Source of the DNA: an uncultured Chthonomonas sp.
GTDB lineage: Bacteria; Armatimonadota; Chthonomonadetes; Chthonomonadales; CAJBBX01
Reading direction: 5' to 3'
Assembly: GCA_903951425.1 (NCBI GenBank)
Contig: CAJBBX010000133.1
Span: 23,965 to 87,964 of the forward strand
DNA: 64,000 bases
Shown here: in pieces, positions 43,172-52,495 of the stretch
Position numbering within the stretch: the first letter of the stretch is position 1
Layout of the letters: every line of letters begins with the position of its first letter
Translations under genes and position numbers: made by a program
Notes under the pieces: generated by a model
The model's input: the letters and a program-made list of their open reading frames with translations, nothing else
Database searches by the model: none
Told to the model about the DNA's origin: nothing

Positions 43172-45087
43172 TCCGGGTCATCGGCGCGGCGATCGCCGCG
43201 CTCCTCCCCGGCTCGGCCCTGGCGGAGGCCCCCATGCCGGCGCTGGCCGTCGTCGCCCTCTCCGTAGAAGCGGGCAACAGCCGCGTGGAGCTCCCGGGGC
43301 CCGGTCCCGGGCGCATCTCCGGCGAAGCCATGCTGGGCACGGCCTACCGCGTACGCTGGGTCCGCAACGGCAGCGAGTGGCGCATCAGGGCGACGCGCAC
43401 CGACCAGACCAAGGTCTGGCGGCTGGCCCTGGAGGCCCGGTATCCACGCGACACCAGGGCCCTGACGCCGTGGCACTACACGCTGCCCGTCCGCGTGCCG
43501 CTGGCTCCGGTCGCCCGCAGGGGCCAGGCCTACTGGGTCTGGACCATCGGTGTCCCATCAAAGCTGGTCTCCGAGGCGCCGGATGGCCGGACCGCGCTGA
43601 CGCCCATGACGTCATCGCACCACGGGTTTTGGATCATCGGCGAGGCCGACGGCTCCACCTCCGCGCAGTTCGGCCTCGATGCCTGGGAGGTAGACGCCTC
43701 GGTCGAGATGGCCTTCCGGCTCGGCCCCTCAACCGCCGAACGCCGCGCCGCGCCTCCTTCTCCGGGCGCACCCATCCTCAAGGGCTTCCTGCGCGTGGAC
43801 CGACAGGCATGGGCCTTCACGGATGCCACGGGCAAGGCCTCCCGCATGATGGGAAGGAACCAGCACGACTTCGTCTCCCTGACCCGGGCAGAGCAGGTCG
43901 CGCTGCTGCGGGGTATGCGGGCCAACGGCATGAACACGCTGCGCGTCCTGGTGCAGGACCCGCTCTTCCGGCCGCTGCCCGGCGTCTGGAACGGGGAGTC
44001 GATCCACAGGCTCCGGCAGGGGCTGGACCTCTGCGCGCTGTTTGGCATCCGCGTCGTGGTCTGCCTCGAGCTCAGCGGCTGCGGCTACCAGTACAGCGTC
44101 TCGCAACACGCCTCGCCCTGTTGGTCCGACCTCTACCTGCTCCCGGAGGCCCGCTCTTGGTACGCAGACATGGTGGACAGGGTAGTGAGGCCGTTGAGGG
44201 CCCATCCCGCCGTGGCCGCCTGGGACGTCACCAACGAGCCCGACATGCCGCCGGACCCGGCGTCGCGGGTTCAGGCCGAGGGCGTTCGGGCCTGGAGGGC
44301 GGGCAACAGGCCATCCGGCGAGCCGGCGCCGCTACCGACCGTCGCCGAGTACGAGGCACAGATCACAGAGGCTGCGCGAGACTACTGGGCCTGGTCCTCC
44401 TCCGCACTCGCAGAAGCCGTGATCGACCGCGCCCGCATGGTCCGCCGCGCCGACCCGAACCACCTGATCACACTCAGCGCCTGGGACCCGCGCCTGCTTC
44501 GCGGCCACAAGGGCGCCGAGGTGTTTGACTACTGGTCGCCGCACACGTATGACCTCTGGCTCAACGGGCCCGTGATCGAGAAGCACGTACTCGGACTGGT
44601 GCTGGGGCAGCGGAACGCCCTGCCGGGCCGCCCGCGCCCCGTCGTCATCGAGGAGTTCGGCATGAGCGAGGCGCCCGACCGCCCGGAAGCGCTCCGTGCC
44701 GAGCATGTGCGGCAGTTCCTGGCCGCCGCGGCGAAGTACCGGGCCGGCGGGATCATGCACTGGTGGGACATGGCCCCTGCGCTGCTGAAGCCCTACCGCA
44801 CCGCGCCGTACATGGCGCCGCCCCTCGCCGGCAGGGCGCTTGCGGTCTGGCTACCGCCCTCACACTATCCGTCCACCGTCATCTATAGCCGTTACATGGA
44901 CCGCCGCAAGTGGGAGGACGCGCTCTGGAAGGCGGTGCAGGCGGGTTACGCCCCGCGCTTCATCACCGCGCCGTCCGAGGCGCCGGGCCTGGGTGCGCTA
45001 CTGCAACTCGACGCGCCGGCGCCGGGCGACGAAGCCTCATTCGCGGCCAGGTCGGGGCTTCCCGCATGGGCGCCCGCGCCTCCGTAG
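43168..45087 (+). CDS. Secreted GH5-like (mannanase/cellulase-type) glycoside hydrolase
   Basis: A 639-residue protein with a signal peptide (MIRVIGAAIAALLPGSALAE). About 200 residues of beta-sandwich come first, then a clan GH-A barrel: RANGMNTLRVLVQDPLF, acid/base Glu in WDVTNEPDMP, and nucleophile Glu in VVIEEFGMSE. The fold suits endo-mannanase or related GH5 enzymes. The gene overlaps the acetyltransferase stop by four bases. It is followed by a GH43 gene 68 bases later. Both enzymes probably act outside the cell on plant or algal polysaccharide. The exact substrate is not predictable. Confidence 0.78.
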   Translation: MIRVIGAAIAALLPGSALAEAPMPALAVVALSVEAGNSRVELPGPGPGRISGEAMLGTAYRVRWVRNGSEWRIRATRTDQTKVWRLALEARYPRDTRALTPWHYTLPVRVPLAPVARRGQAYWVWTIGVPSKLVSEAPDGRTALTPMTSSHHGFWIIGEADGSTSAQFGLDAWEVDASVEMAFRLGPSTAERRAAPPSPGAPILKGFLRVDRQAWAFTDATGKASRMMGRNQHDFVSLTRAEQVALLRGMRANGMNTLRVLVQDPLFRPLPGVWNGESIHRLRQGLDLCALFGIRVVVCLELSGCGYQYSVSQHASPCWSDLYLLPEARSWYADMVDRVVRPLRAHPAVAAWDVTNEPDMPPDPASRVQAEGVRAWRAGNRPSGEPAPLPTVAEYEAQITEAARDYWAWSSSALAEAVIDRARMVRRADPNHLITLSAWDPRLLRGHKGAEVFDYWSPHTYDLWLNGPVIEKHVLGLVLGQRNALPGRPRPVVIEEFGMSEAPDRPEALRAEHVRQFLAAAAKYRAGGIMHWWDMAPALLKPYRTAPYMAPPLAGRALAVWLPPSHYPSTVIYSRYMDRRKWEDALWKAVQAGYAPRFITAPSEAPGLGALLQLDAPAPGDEASFAARSGLPAWAPAPP

Positions 45088-45155
45088 GCATTCGAGACGC
45101 CCGGCATCGGCCACAATAGGGAACCAACCACCGCCTGCCTACCGGAGACGCTCAG

Positions 45156-46100
45156 ATGACCCTTGCGATGAGCCTTGCCGCTGCCCTGGCGCTCTGCGCC
45201 CTGACCGGCGCCGCATCCGCCGAGCCCGGGCCGCCGAAGACCTACCGCAACCCGATCCTCAATGCACCCGGCGCCGCCGACCCCACCGTCATCCTCTACA
45301 AGGGGCTCTACTACCTCTATCCCACGCTGGATAGCCGGGGCTACGACGTCTGGACCTCGAAGGACCTTGTGAACTGGACGCCACGCGGCAAGTGCTACAC
45401 CGACGCGCGCGGCGGCGTCTGGGCGCCGGATGTCTTCTACAACGCCAAGGGCGACAAGCGCTTCTACCTCTACTACACCGCTGACAACCCGATGGGCGGC
45501 AAGCTCGTGGGCGTGGCGGTGGCGGACGGTCCGCTGGGGCCGTTCGTGGACAAGGGCGTGCTGGTGGAGGGAGCCATCGACGCCCACCTGGTGCGCGACG
45601 ACGACGGCAAGGGCTACCTCTACTACGTGATGCTGCCGGGCGGCTTCCGGATCATGGTGTCGCCCATGGCGGACCTGCTCACGCTGACCGGCGAGCCGCG
45701 CCTCTGTATCAAGCCGGAACTGCCCTGGGAGCGCGCCGACGGCGAGGTGACCGAGGGACCGTGGGTCATCAAGCGCAAGGGCGTCTTCTACCTGATGTAC
45801 TCGGGCAGCGGAGCCATGGGCCCGGACTACGCCATCGGCTACGCTACCGCGACGTCGCCCATGGGCCCCTTCGTGAAGCACCCCGGCAACCCGGTCGCAC
45901 ACAGGGGCGGCGGCATCTATGGGCCGGGGCACCACTGCGTCGTGACAGGGCCGGACAAGCGGCTCTGGCTGGTCTACCACCAGAAGAACACAGACAGGCA
46001 CGACTGGGACCGCTTCCTGGCCATCGATCCGCTCTGGTTCGACGACCAGGGGGTCATCCACGCCCGCCTCTCGCGAGGGACCGACGAGCCCGCGCCATAG
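45156..46100 (+). CDS. Secreted GH43 family glycosidase
   Basis: A 314-residue five-bladed beta-propeller enzyme with a signal peptide (MTLAMSLAAALALCALTGAA). The three catalytic acids are visible: Asp in APGAADPTVI (base), Asp in GAIDAHLVRD (pKa modulator) and Glu in GEVTEGPWVI (acid). Typical activities are arabinofuranosidase, arabinanase or xylosidase. With the GH127-like and GH30-like enzymes it suggests breakdown of arabinogalactan-like material. CGGAGA lies upstream of ATG. It ends at a strong hairpin. Confidence 0.92.
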   Translation: MTLAMSLAAALALCALTGAASAEPGPPKTYRNPILNAPGAADPTVILYKGLYYLYPTLDSRGYDVWTSKDLVNWTPRGKCYTDARGGVWAPDVFYNAKGDKRFYLYYTADNPMGGKLVGVAVADGPLGPFVDKGVLVEGAIDAHLVRDDDGKGYLYYVMLPGGFRIMVSPMADLLTLTGEPRLCIKPELPWERADGEVTEGPWVIKRKGVFYLMYSGSGAMGPDYAIGYATATSPMGPFVKHPGNPVAHRGGGIYGPGHHCVVTGPDKRLWLVYHQKNTDRHDWDRFLAIDPLWFDDQGVIHARLSRGTDEPAP

Positions 46101-46141
46101 CGTCGGGGTCAGGCCCCGCATCGGGCTTCACAAACAAGACA

Positions 46142-46181
46142 AGGGCCGCCGGGCGGAGCGCGATGCCCGCCCGGCGGCCCT
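46142..46181. terminator. Perfect 15-bp hairpin between convergent genes
   Basis: The arms 46142-46156 and 46167-46181 pair perfectly around a 10-base loop. It lies between the GH43 stop (46100) and the stop of the giant repeat protein (46191). The minus-strand tail (TTGTCTTGTTTG) is T-rich, so it works best as terminator of the giant gene. Confidence 0.85.
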
Positions 46182-46190
46182 GGATAGAGC

Positions 46191-49100
46191 CTACGGAACC
46201 ACGTTGAACACGGCGTTGGCCGAGGCGGCCGAGTACCACGCGTCGCCTGCGAAGGCGGCGGTGGCGGTGTGTGCGCCCAGCGCCTCGCCGGCAGGCATGG
46301 CCCAGGTGGCGCTTGCCCAGCCGTCGGATGCCACGGTGCCGCTCCCGACCCCCGTGCCGTTGACGCTGAAGGCGATGCTCTTGCCGGGCAGGATCACGTA
46401 ATCCGGCAGGCTGCGAACGTAGGCCTTCAGCAGGTGGTTGGTCCCCTTCTTGGCGGAGCGAACGTAGGGCCAGATGTAAACGTCGCCCTTGGTGACGGTG
46501 AGCTTGCCGTTGTTGGCGGAGGCCACGTAGCCGCCGTCGCCGGCCCACTCGCCGCGAATGGTGCGGAGGCCCGCGCCGGAGCCCTCCGGCACCGTGTAGC
46601 CGAGCTGGGCGTAGCCCGCAACGCGGGTCACGTCCGAGCCCACCGCGGTGCCGTCCACCTTGATCACCATGGTCTTGCCCCCCACCGGCGTGTTGTTCAG
46701 CAGGTAGAGGTAGGCCTTGAGCACGGTGTAGGTCTTGACCTTGGCCGTGCGATCGACCACGTAGACCTTGGTCGCCAGCGTCTGGGCGGTCAGCTTGCCG
46801 GTGGTGACGCTGGGGCCGTACTCCGGGTCGCCGTCGAACCGGGCCTGGATGGTCCGGCTGGCGGGCCCGTCGCTGATCACCCAGGTGAGCGTGGCCTGGC
46901 CGGAGGCGTCCGTGACGGCCGTGCCCACGTCGACGCCGTTGACACGGAACGCCACCGTGCGCCCGCTGAGCCAGGCATTGTCCGAGAGGCGCTTCAGGTA
47001 GCCCTTCAGCGCGATGGATGTGGTGATGACGCCGGTTCGGTCCGGCGCGTACATCGACGTCCGCGGTCGATCCGACGCCACCAGCGCCGTGTTGTTGTCC
47101 TCCCGGCCCTCGGCGATGGCGTTGCCGGGGTCGGCTACCACGCGGACTTGCGCCACGTTGACGCCCGCCATGACGGGCACGTCGATCCGCTGGGTGGCAA
47201 ACTCTGCCAGACTGGGCACGGTGGTCGAGCCGAGGTGCACGACGCCCGCCGCACCGGGTACGCCGGTGTAGGCGCCGATCAGCAGGTCCGAGAGCGGATC
47301 GAAGCTCCGGTTGGTCACCGTGACGTGGGCGGTGCCGGTGCCGTCGGAGTGCCACTCGAAGGTGGCGTCGGATGGGTCGACCGCCACGTCCGGCTGGGTC
47401 GACGCCTCGCCCCAGTAGACGGTGCCGGCCGTGCCGTTGCATCCGTCGGCGCCGATGCCGCCCGCCGCGGTGACCATGCCGCCCGGGAAGCCGGTTCCAG
47501 TGGCGCACCGCACGGCGATTCGACCGCCGCCACCGCCGCCGGCCCGGACGTCGGGATGCTCGTCGTGATGGGCCAGGCCTCCGCGCGCTCCGATGAGGCC
47601 CGAGCCGGAGAGCGTGGTGCAGGCGATGCGCACGCTGCCGCCGGAGCCTGCGCCCGCGTTGCCGTTGGCCGCCCCGTCGGCGATGATGGAGCCGTTCAGC
47701 AGGAGCGTGCCCCGCACTGTGACGGAGACAATACCGCCTCCTGAGGACCCTAGAATGGAGTCGCCATACGTAGACCCGCCGCCGCTACCCCAGTCGGCCG
47801 GCCAGGTGAGCGAGCCGTAGGCTGCGTGCGGGTTCCCTCCGCCGACCCCGCCATAGGTGGCGCCGTTGCCGGCGCCGTAGTCGCCATGGCCGGCGCCGCT
47901 CCGGTTGCCGTAGCCCATGCCGGTGGCGTCGATAGACGCGCCCGCGCCCACCGTGCAGTCCTGGCCGATCCAGAGCTCCACGCCCCGGCCGTCGAGCTGC
48001 CGGCATCGGAGCGCCGAACCCGACTCCATCAGGAGGCTCCGCAGCGACATGCCGGAGCCGGTGGTGGAGAGGGTCATGACGGCGTTGCGCATGCGCAGAT
48101 CGACGTCCGGCATCTCCAGGACGGGCTGCAGCACGGGACCGATGAGGACGCCGTTGTCGAACGCCAGCGTCGCCGTGGCGGCGCCCTGTTGCCGGCGGTA
48201 GAACGAGCCCGGTCCGCCGTCCATGGAGGAGCCGTTGAGCGCGCCGCTGCCGCCCCGGCACTCCACGATGCCCGTGTATGCATCAGCTCCGTAGCTTACG
48301 GCGATGCGCCCGCCGCCGCCGCCGCCTGCAAGCCAACCGGCGGGCAGGGCCGAGGTCTCCGGCGAGCCGCCGTTGGCCGTGACGATGCCGGAGCCGACCA
48401 GCGATCCGACGCTTAGCAGCACCGAGCCGCCCGAGCCGCCGCCCACGTTGGCGGGTCCGGCTCCGTCAGCACGGATGGACCCGTCGATGAGCAGCGTGCC
48501 CGGCACGGCGAGGCGGATGCGCCCGCCGCCCGAGCCGCCGGGATAGGCGTCGCCCACGTTGGAGCCGCCGCCGCTACCCATGTCTGTGGGCTCCGCGATC
48601 GAGCCGTAGGCCCACTGGCCGTTCGCGGCTCCGGAGCCGCCGTACGTGGCTCCGTTGCCAGCCCCATACGTGCCGCATCCGGGACCCTTACGGCTCGGAT
48701 AGCCCAGGCCGGTCACATCGATGGCGGCGCCGGACTGGACCGTCAGGTTCTGGGCCACCGTGGCTCGGAGGCCGTACGAGCCGCCGCCCAGGCACGTCAG
48801 CGTCGTACCGGGGCCAAGCGTCAGGTTGCGGACGTTTACGCCGTCTGCCTCGTCGGACATGACCATGACCGCGCCGCGCATGAAGAGGTCGGCTTCGGGC
48901 CGCGCGAAGACCGGCTGGTAGACCGCGCCGATGGAGCCGCCGTTGTCGAAGGTGAGCGTCGCGGCCGCAGCGCCGGTCTCCAGAACGTAGACCGAGCCGG
49001 GCCCTCCGTCGGCCACCGACGTATCGAAGAAGCCACGACCGCCCTGGGCCGATACGCTGCCCGTGAACGCGGTGGAGCTGTAGTAGAGCGCCACGCGCCC

Positions 49101-52100
49101 GCCGCCGCCGCCGCCTGCATGCCATCCAGCCGGCAGGGATGATACGTCCGGCGTGCCGCCGTCGGCGGAGATGACGCCGTTGCCGCTGAGCGATCCCAGA
49201 GTGGCGTAGATGGAGCCGCCGGAACCGCCGCCCGTGTTGGGTGCGCCGGCGCCCTCTGCCAGGATGGCGCCGTTGTTGGCCAGGTCTCCGTGTACGATCA
49301 GGCGTATCTTGCCGCCGCCGGCGCCGCCGGGATAGGCGTCGCCCACGTTCGAGCCGCCGCCGCTACCGAAGTCCGTGGGCTCCACCATGGAGCCGTAGGT
49401 CCAGAGGCCGTTGCCGGCTCCAGAACCGCCGTAGGTGGCGCCGTTGCCCGCGCCGTAGTCGCCGTGGCCGGTCCCCTGGCGGCTGGGGTAGCCCGCGCCG
49501 GTCACGTCGAGCGATGCCGTTGCCGCCACCGTCAGCTTCTGCCAGACGGTCAGCCGGAGGCCCGGCTCGTAGCCGCCAAGGCACGTGATCACGCTGCCCT
49601 CGCCAACCACGAGGTTGCGGGCGCCCATGCCGCCGGGATCGGGGGAGAGCGTCATCACGGCGCCCAGCGCCGTCACGTCGGTGTTCGGCATGTCGAACGC
49701 CGGCTGCATGACGGCGCCGACCTGCCCGTTGTTATCGTACAGAAGCGTGGACTGGGCCTCTCCGTTGCGCTGCATGAAGATCGTGCCCGGTCCGCCGTAC
49801 AGGGGCGTGGTGTTGATCCGCCCTGCGCCGCCACGAGCGTCCATGCGGCCCGCGAAGGTGTTGGCGTTGTACTGCGCCGCGATCCGTCCGCCGCCTCCGC
49901 CGCCTGCCGGCCAGCCGTCGGGCAGGGCCGCGACGTTCGGAGAGCCGCCCACGGCCTCGATGAGGCCCGAGCCCGACAGGGAGCCCGTACGCAGGTGGAT
50001 CGAGCCGCCGGAGCCACCGCCGGCGTTGGTTGGGCCGATTCCATTCGACAGGACCGAGCCTTCCACCGTAAGGGCGCCGGCGACGGTCAGGTCCACCAGC
50101 GCACCGCCGGAACCGCCCGGCCATGCGTCGCCAACATTGGGTCCGCCGCCGCTGCCCAGGTCCGTCGGCGCCGTGATGCTACCGTAGACCCAGCGGCCGT
50201 TGTTTGAACCCGACCCGCCGTAGGTCGCGCCGTTGCCCGCGCCGTAGTCGCCGCTGCCCGGCCCCTGCCGGCTGGGGTAGCCCAGGCCCGAGCCGTCCAG
50301 CGAGCCTCCGGGCCCTATCGTGAGGTCCTGCGCGGTGGTGATCTTGATGCCGTCGCTCGTGGCCTGCTGGCAACGTATGATCGTGCCGGCGTCCACGGTC
50401 AGGTTCCGTACGCTCAGGCCTGCCGCGTCGCTGGAGAGCGTCATGTCGGCGCCCTTCACGGTCATGTCCAGGTCTGTCATGGCAAAGACGGGCTGCAGCA
50501 CCGGACCGGTGAGCGCGCCGTTGTCGAGCAACAGCGTGGCGAATGCCGCGCCGGTCTGCCGGATGTAGAGGGTGCCCGGGCCGCCGATCGCCAAGGAGGC
50601 GTTGACGCGCCCGTGCCCGCCGCAAGCCTGATAGGCGCCGGTGTAGGTGAGCGTCTGGACTTCGATGCCGATCCGTCCGCCGCCGCCGCCGCCGGCCGGC
50701 CAGCCATCAGGCAGCGCCGAAGTATCGGGCGTGCCGCCGGCTGCGGAGATAAGCCCCGAGCCCGCCAGCGTTCCCGCCAGCAAGCGAATGCTGCCGCCAG
50801 AGCCGCCGCCGGCGTTGGTCGGCCCGATGCCGTCGGAGCGAACCGACCCGTCCACGGTGCAGACGCCGCCGACGGTGATACCGGCGATACCGCCTCCGGA
50901 GCCGCCGGGCCACGAGTCACCGACATTGGGGCCGCCGCCGCTACCGTAGTCGATCGGAGTTGTGAATGAGCCGTAGGCCCAGCGTCCGTTGCCGTAGCCC
51001 GAGCCGCCGTAGGTGGCGCCGTTCCCCGCGCCGTAGTCGCCGCTGCCGGTGCCCTGCCGATTGGGATACCCCGTGCCGCTCACATCGATGGAGCAGCCCT
51101 CATCCACGGTCAGGTCGCCCGTCACCTGCACCTGTAGCCCGAACCCGTCTGTCGCCGGGCTGGTCACCTCCGCCGCGGTCATCAACCGCATGTTGGCTGC
51201 CTGGATCGGGTTGCCGCTGCAACTGAAGCAGACCCTTGCCATGGCAACGGTCAGGTCGGCGCCTGGCAATGCCACTGCCGCGTGCTGGGTATAGCCGAAG
51301 GCCGGGCCGTTGTTGAACTCGACGGTCTCGTGCGTCGCGCCCAGATCGTGGCAGTAGACGGTGCCCGGGCCGCCGTTGCAGGCGCCCGCGCTGTTGACGC
51401 CCTGGCCGCCGCGGGCCTGCATCTGGCCGCTGAACGTGCTGGTCGTCCAGGTCACGGAGACCCGGCCGCCGCCGCCGCCGCCGGCACGCCAGCCGGGGGT
51501 CATTCCGGCGATGTTCGGCGTCCCGCCGTTGGCGCTGAGCGTGCCGTCGCCTGCCAACGTCGCGGCGCTCAGGCGGATCGAGCCGCCCGCGCCGCCGCCC
51601 GCGTTGGCCGGTCCGATGCCGTCTGCGCGGATGTCGCCGTCCACCCGGCAGAGCCCGCCCACCGTCACATCGATGGCGCCGCCGCCCGAACCACCGGGCC
51701 AGGTGTCACCGGTATTGGACCCGCCGCCCGAGCCATAGTCAAGAGGCGCTGTGACGGAGCCATAGGCCCACGCTCCGTTGTCGCCGCCAGTGCCTCCGTG
51801 CGTGGCTCCATTGCCCGCATCGTAGGTCCCGTTGCCGGGGCCGTTCCGGCTCGGGTAGCCATGTCCCGAGGCATTAATCCGGCTGCCGCCCTCGACCGTG
51901 ACGTCGCCCGAAACGCTGATCTGCAGCGTCGGGCCTGCGGGGACCACGACGCCGCTGTCGCGGACGAGCAGGCTGGCGTAGGACGCCGGACCTCCGCCGC
52001 AGTCGATGGTCAGCGTGCAGCCCGTAACGATGATCGGCTCGCCGGTGTAGGCAGCCGATGGGATGGTGGCGTCGCTGGTGAACTCAACCGCCAGCGCGAT

Positions 52101-52181
52101 GCACGGGGCCAGGCCTAACAGGCAACACAGCGTAGTCGCGGCGGCCCGTAGCCGCCCGAACTTCGAGATGACATGCAGCAC
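46191..52181 (-). CDS. Giant secreted glycine-rich repeat protein with CARDB and Ig-like domains
   Basis: A 1996-residue protein. A signal peptide (GRLRAAATTLCCLLGLAPCI) is followed by six repeats of about 263 residues. Each has a core such as YGAGNGATYGGSG...GSGGG.NVGD..PGGSGGG and a GGGGGGRI block, giving a very Gly-rich, probably beta-helical stalk. Next is a CARDB-like domain (AHVTVTNRSFDPLSDLLIGA), then three Ig-like units of the DRT...GYL...GKT type shared with the SBBP protein. GTG 52181 has GGGGGAG upstream. It is presumably an adhesin or matrix protein. No anchoring motif or secretion partner was recognised. Confidence 0.85.
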   Translation of the reverse strand: MLHVISKFGRLRAAATTLCCLLGLAPCIALAVEFTSDATIPSAAYTGEPIIVTGCTLTIDCGGGPASYASLLVRDSGVVVPAGPTLQISVSGDVTVEGGSRINASGHGYPSRNGPGNGTYDAGNGATHGGTGGDNGAWAYGSVTAPLDYGSGGGSNTGDTWPGGSGGGAIDVTVGGLCRVDGDIRADGIGPANAGGGAGGSIRLSAATLAGDGTLSANGGTPNIAGMTPGWRAGGGGGGRVSVTWTTSTFSGQMQARGGQGVNSAGACNGGPGTVYCHDLGATHETVEFNNGPAFGYTQHAAVALPGADLTVAMARVCFSCSGNPIQAANMRLMTAAEVTSPATDGFGLQVQVTGDLTVDEGCSIDVSGTGYPNRQGTGSGDYGAGNGATYGGSGYGNGRWAYGSFTTPIDYGSGGGPNVGDSWPGGSGGGIAGITVGGVCTVDGSVRSDGIGPTNAGGGSGGSIRLLAGTLAGSGLISAAGGTPDTSALPDGWPAGGGGGGRIGIEVQTLTYTGAYQACGGHGRVNASLAIGGPGTLYIRQTGAAFATLLLDNGALTGPVLQPVFAMTDLDMTVKGADMTLSSDAAGLSVRNLTVDAGTIIRCQQATSDGIKITTAQDLTIGPGGSLDGSGLGYPSRQGPGSGDYGAGNGATYGGSGSNNGRWVYGSITAPTDLGSGGGPNVGDAWPGGSGGALVDLTVAGALTVEGSVLSNGIGPTNAGGGSGGSIHLRTGSLSGSGLIEAVGGSPNVAALPDGWPAGGGGGGRIAAQYNANTFAGRMDARGGAGRINTTPLYGGPGTIFMQRNGEAQSTLLYDNNGQVGAVMQPAFDMPNTDVTALGAVMTLSPDPGGMGARNLVVGEGSVITCLGGYEPGLRLTVWQKLTVAATASLDVTGAGYPSRQGTGHGDYGAGNGATYGGSGAGNGLWTYGSMVEPTDFGSGGGSNVGDAYPGGAGGGKIRLIVHGDLANNGAILAEGAGAPNTGGGSGGSIYATLGSLSGNGVISADGGTPDVSSLPAGWHAGGGGGGRVALYYSSTAFTGSVSAQGGRGFFDTSVADGGPGSVYVLETGAAAATLTFDNGGSIGAVYQPVFARPEADLFMRGAVMVMSDEADGVNVRNLTLGPGTTLTCLGGGSYGLRATVAQNLTVQSGAAIDVTGLGYPSRKGPGCGTYGAGNGATYGGSGAANGQWAYGSIAEPTDMGSGGGSNVGDAYPGGSGGGRIRLAVPGTLLIDGSIRADGAGPANVGGGSGGSVLLSVGSLVGSGIVTANGGSPETSALPAGWLAGGGGGGRIAVSYGADAYTGIVECRGGSGALNGSSMDGGPGSFYRRQQGAATATLAFDNGVLIGPVLQPVLEMPDVDLRMRNAVMTLSTTGSGMSLRSLLMESGSALRCRQLDGRGVELWIGQDCTVGAGASIDATGMGYGNRSGAGHGDYGAGNGATYGGVGGGNPHAAYGSLTWPADWGSGGGSTYGDSILGSSGGGIVSVTVRGTLLLNGSIIADGAANGNAGAGSGGSVRIACTTLSGSGLIGARGGLAHHDEHPDVRAGGGGGGRIAVRCATGTGFPGGMVTAAGGIGADGCNGTAGTVYWGEASTQPDVAVDPSDATFEWHSDGTGTAHVTVTNRSFDPLSDLLIGAYTGVPGAAGVVHLGSTTVPSLAEFATQRIDVPVMAGVNVAQVRVVADPGNAIAEGREDNNTALVASDRPRTSMYAPDRTGVITTSIALKGYLKRLSDNAWLSGRTVAFRVNGVDVGTAVTDASGQATLTWVISDGPASRTIQARFDGDPEYGPSVTTGKLTAQTLATKVYVVDRTAKVKTYTVLKAYLYLLNNTPVGGKTMVIKVDGTAVGSDVTRVAGYAQLGYTVPEGSGAGLRTIRGEWAGDGGYVASANNGKLTVTKGDVYIWPYVRSAKKGTNHLLKAYVRSLPDYVILPGKSIAFSVNGTGVGSGTVASDGWASATWAMPAGEALGAHTATAAFAGDAWYSAASANAVFNVVP
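47400..52110 (-). repeat. Six tandem repeats of about 789 bp inside the giant gene
   Basis: The GNGATYGG block recurs near 51795, 51005, 50217, 49428, 48640 and 47850, a spacing of 788-790 bases. The first and last units are the most divergent (GNGATHGGTGG; GNGATYGGVGG with a different WPADWGSGGGSTYGD). Boundaries are approximate. Confidence 0.85.
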
Positions 52182-52417
52182 TTATCTGCTCCCCCGGCGC
52201 CGTGGTAAGGCGCCATGCGGAACGCATGGGTCATCATTGGCCCGGCGACGCGCCCCGCCCTCGTAAGGTGGAGAGCGCACAAGCGCAGCGTGTGATAGGC
52301 CGTTGGGCTCCATGCACGCTGGCGGCGCTCCATGGACGGCATTTCGACACGAACTCGGCGACTCCTGCATCCCGCGCGGCAGGCTCAGGCGCGCCCCGCG
52401 AGGGGCCAAAGGGCAAA

Positions 52418-52466
52418 AGGGCCCCCGAGCGCCATGGCGGAGCATGCCATGGTGCGCGGGAGCCCT
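52418..52466 (-). terminator. 20-bp imperfect hairpin with T-rich tail
   Basis: The arms 52418-52437 and 52447-52466 pair at 17 of 20 positions around a 9-base loop. On the minus strand it is followed by TTTTGCCCTTTGG. It sits 30 bases past the stop of the 52496 gene. The rest of 52182-52495 holds nothing else recognised apart from the upstream region of the giant gene. Confidence 0.75.
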
Positions 52467-52495
52467 GGTTCAGCAGGATGGTGGCGCGGGCCGCG

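Noticed and set aside
46269..47744. Long open frame on the plus strand opposite the giant repeat gene
   Set aside because: The sequence is GC-rich and repetitive; the translation has no domain and follows the antisense of the Ig-like units. The minus-strand gene with signal peptide and repeats explains it.
46191..52181. CRISPR-like array
   Set aside because: The regular repeats are 788-790 bp coding repeats in frame, not short repeats with spacers. No CRISPR array was found elsewhere.
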